Source: Enterobacter bugandensis (GTDB lineage: Bacteria > Pseudomonadota > Gammaproteobacteria > Enterobacterales > Enterobacteriaceae). Taken from it: 64,000 nucleotides of DNA. The translations under genes and the position numbers were made by a program. Below the pieces are notes generated by a model that saw nothing but the letters and a program-made list of their open reading frames with translations, searched no databases and was not told where the DNA came from. The stretch lies in NCBI RefSeq assembly GCF_900324475.1, contig NZ_LT992502.1, positions 2,542,001 through 2,606,000 of the forward strand, in the 5' to 3' direction. Below, one piece after another: positions 62,192 through 64,000 of the stretch (position 1 is its first letter; each line of letters starts with the position of its first letter).

Positions 62192-62461
62192 TTAAACAGT
62201 ACGTTTTGCTGCAAACTTTTGCCTGTGTATCTCCCATGTTTTTTCCAGACCTTTCATCATACCCTCATCACGTGCAATTAAGTCGGGGTTCTGCTGACGC
62301 GCGTCCAGCCAGGCTTCCACCTCATCCCGGTTCCAGGCTACAACCCGTGGCGTCAGTGAGAAACGTTTAGGGAAATCGCCTTCTTTTTCCAGCTTATCAA
62401 TGGCATAAAAAGACAGAGGCACTAACTTTATCAATTCTTCTTTTCTGAGTGCTGCACGCAT
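62192..62461 (-). CDS. alpA: AlpA-family phage/island regulator
   Basis: About 89 residues from the ATG at 62461, preferred for the GGAG upstream; a TTG at 62494 is also open. LRKEELIKLVPLSFYAIDKL, FPKRFSLTPRVVAWNRDEVE and AWLDARQQ are the MerR-like winged helix of AlpA proteins, which act as excision factors or integrase regulators of P4-like islands. The integrase remnant is about 100 bases upstream on the same strand. Confidence 0.9.
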   Translation of the reverse strand: MRAALRKEELIKLVPLSFYAIDKLEKEGDFPKRFSLTPRVVAWNRDEVEAWLDARQQNPDLIARDEGMMKGLEKTWEIHRQKFAAKRTV

Positions 62462-62560
62462 GATTATCTCCAGAAGTTGGTTATCTGTTGCCAAATTCTG
62501 TTAAATCAGGCTCACTGTTTTAAGCAACAATAAGCTTTTACCGGCTGTCGGATTCCTGAC

Positions 62561-63207
62561 TCATTTAAATTTCTCAATATACCTGTCGACCATATCCGCC
62601 CAATCCTGCAACATTGATGCTCGTTGTTCTGCGTATTCCGCCTTGTTATACACCGCCCGAACGCCTCGCTTCTCATGCGCCAGACATTTTTCGATCCAGT
62701 CATAGTTATACCCTGCTTCGTGCAAAAGCGTGCTGGCTGTCCGGCGCAAGTCATGGACAGAGAAGGACTCAAACTCCACGCCTTCTTCCGCTAATTGCTT
62801 TAACCCCGAACGAATAGCGGCATTAAGCGCAGCGTCGTAAAGTGGGAGTTTTGGGCTAAAACGGCCTGGATGAAGGTACTCAGAATGCGCATACACACTA
62901 TTCAGCGCAACCAGAATGTCCTTTGCCTGCCGGGAGAGATAAATCCAATGTGGTCGCGACATTTTCATGACAGAGGGCGGGAGCGTAAGCGTCCGCTCCT
63001 CCCAGTCCACCAACTACCAACGAGCCAGACGAAACTCCCGCTTTCGCAGTAACGTCAAAAGGTCAAATTTAACTGACATCTGAATCGTCTGCGCAACTCC
63101 GGTACGGGCCAGCGCGTTAAAGAACACGCCGATCTCCCGTTCGCTTAATGCCCGTTCCTTTGGTTTAAACGTGGCAATCGACTTTGCCTTTACCGTCGAT
63201 AAAACAC
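62561..63207 (-). pseudogene. P4-type tyrosine integrase, truncated and stopped
   Basis: The minus strand reads ATFKPKERALSEREIGVFFN, then MSVKFDLLTLLRKREFRLAR, W, a TAG stop (about 63016-63014) and, in the same frame, VDWEERTLTLPPSVMKMSRP, HWIYLSRQAKDILVAL. The C-terminal catalytic part (FSVHDLRRTASTLLHEAGY, LAHEKRGVRAVYNKAEYAEQ) is intact. The N-terminal half is absent. The first catalytic Arg region (LRKREFRLARW, normally TG-R-x-x-E) is altered. Integration activity is lost, so the island is fixed unless another integrase acts. Confidence 0.88.
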
Positions 63208-63318
63208 CTGGCTGACGGTATTATGCGGAATTTACCGCAACCGTTTTTCGTTGAATACGTCAGCAATACCGTCAGAAAAGTCATGCTTTCTGCTGTGGCG
63301 GGAGATGGTCAGAAGGAT

Positions 63319-63356
63319 AAACTGGCGCTGTAAGCCGCGCCAGCTCGGGGTTTAGC
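63319..63356. repeat. right copy of island-flanking hairpin repeat
   Basis: AACTGGCGCTGTAAGCCGCG continues to CCAGCTCGGGGTTTAGC, same orientation as 33599-33635, with one substitution in the loop and a small change before GTTTAGC. It lies between the integrase remnant and the mppA-type gene. A GC-rich stem (CTGGCGC/GCGCCAG) is shared by both copies. Confidence 0.75.
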
Positions 63357-63392
63357 GATGGTTGCCTGGCGTTAGCAGGAGGTCAGTACGCA

Positions 63393-64000
63393 TCAGTGCT
63401 TTTCAATATATATCGTCCGGCTATATGCCACGTCTTCCGGGTTATTGATGGGGTAGCCCTTCACCCAGGGCTTAATCAGGCGACCGTTAGTGTACTGATA
63501 AATTGGCGCGATGGGCGCCTTCTCCATAAGGATTTTCTCCGCCATGTTGTAGTCCGCATTGCGCGCCTTCGCGGTGGTTTCCAGCGTCGCCTGCTGGACG
63601 ATCTTATCGTAGGCAGGGTCATTAAAGCGGGAGATGTTGCCGCTGTGAGTGGAGGTCAGCAATGACAGGAACGTTGATGGCTCGTTGTAATCACCCACCC
63701 ATGAGGCGCGGATCACATCAAAGTTACCGGTGTTACGGCTATCAATGTAGGTTTTCCACTCCTGGTTTTGCAGTTTGACATCCACACCGAGATTTTTCTT
63801 CCACATGGAGGCCACCGCAATCGCGATTTTCTGGTGGTTTTCCGAAGTATTATACAGCAGGTTCAGCTTTAGCGGGCGCTGAGGACCGTATCCTGCAGCC
63901 TGCAGCAAGGTTTTGGCCTGGGCGTTGAGCTCCTGCTGCGACATCTGCTCAAACGGCGAGGCGTCCGGAGTGAACCCTGCCGTCACGTCTGGGGTGAAGT
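63393..64000 (-). CDS. mppA: MppA/OppA-type peptide-binding protein, N-terminus outside window
   Basis: The frame is open to the window edge. About 202 C-terminal residues are seen: LNLLYNTSENHQKIAIAVAS, VDVKLQNQEWKTYIDSRNTG, STFLSLLTSTHSGNISRFND and NNPEDVAYSRTIYIEKH. These are the periplasmic peptide-binding family; the ending matches E. coli MppA (murein peptide binding) more than OppA as I remember it. In E. coli mppA lies some 15 kb from zntB, in the same relative orientation. The start and signal peptide are outside the window. Confidence 0.75.
   Translation of the reverse strand, partial: FTPDVTAGFTPDASPFEQMSQQELNAQAKTLLQAAGYGPQRPLKLNLLYNTSENHQKIAIAVASMWKKNLGVDVKLQNQEWKTYIDSRNTGNFDVIRASWVGDYNEPSTFLSLLTSTHSGNISRFNDPAYDKIVQQATLETTAKARNADYNMAEKILMEKAPIAPIYQYTNGRLIKPWVKGYPINNPEDVAYSRTIYIEKH

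Noticed and set aside
33599..63356. Flanking hairpin repeats as insertion-sequence ends
   Set aside because: They are in direct, not inverted, orientation and no transposase is present; att-like or REP-like repeats fit better.
1..64000. tRNA or rRNA genes at island or prophage edges
   Set aside because: No cloverleaf or rRNA sequence could be recognised by eye at any of the junctions.

Overview
The window looks like an enterobacterial chromosome. Enterobacter, Leclercia or Lelliottia is the best guess, from the close match of the TtcA, DbpA, ZntB, DgcM and MppA-type proteins to remembered E. coli sequences and from the gene order ttcA-dbpA-zntB-dgcM. No database search was possible, so the genus is an inference.

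Region 1 (1-22,130) is one end of a Rac-like lambdoid prophage integrated directly upstream of ttcA. Leftward genes are ydaS/ydaT-like, lambda O-like and P-like replication genes, then a LexA-boxed dinI-like gene and a DUF1367 gene that leaves the window. Rightward from pL are ydaE-like, recE, recT, ydaC-like, xis and int. Matched pL and pR promoters (TTGACA, 17 bp, TTTAAT) are overlapped by TAAAC-N5-GTTTA operators. Two accessory blocks interrupt this plan. One is an 8-9 kb stress/efflux cargo (1,497-10,106) between P and dinI: VOC enzyme, IclR regulator, MFS pump plus fusion protein, MocR regulator, acetyltransferase, flavin oxidoreductase and two AhpD-like proteins. The other is an AT-rich three-gene module behind the repressor (13,654-15,322): a small possibly RNase H-fold protein, a complete Hanks-type Ser/Thr kinase and a 55-residue basic protein. 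This is the best candidate for an undescribed system.

Region 2 (22,180-33,571) is core chromosome: ttcA, dbpA, zntB, a chemoreceptor without a ligand domain, a MHYT-GGDEF-EAL protein, dgcM, and a divergent LysR / NmrA-like pair.

Region 3 (33,599-63,356) is a type VI secretion island bounded by near-identical 37-38 bp hairpin repeats. A TraI_2-type relaxase remnant lies at its left end, and an AlpA regulator and broken P4-type integrase at its right end. All T6SS genes read leftwards: tssB, tssC, tssK, tssL, ompA-like, hcp, clpV, a vgrG remnant, two exported small proteins, PAAR, an unknown membrane protein, tssM, tssA, tssF, tssG, tssJ, a HELIH metallopeptidase, a full vgrG, a DUF6402-like protein and a membrane protein. 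The cluster appears damaged: no tssE is visible, clpV and one vgrG carry frameshifts, only the end of a vasL-like gene remains, and a Myb-like gene is cut by a stop codon. It may be decaying, or it may depend on another T6SS locus.

Region 4 (63,393-64,000) is the 3' part of an mppA/oppA-type peptide-binding protein gene that runs off the window.
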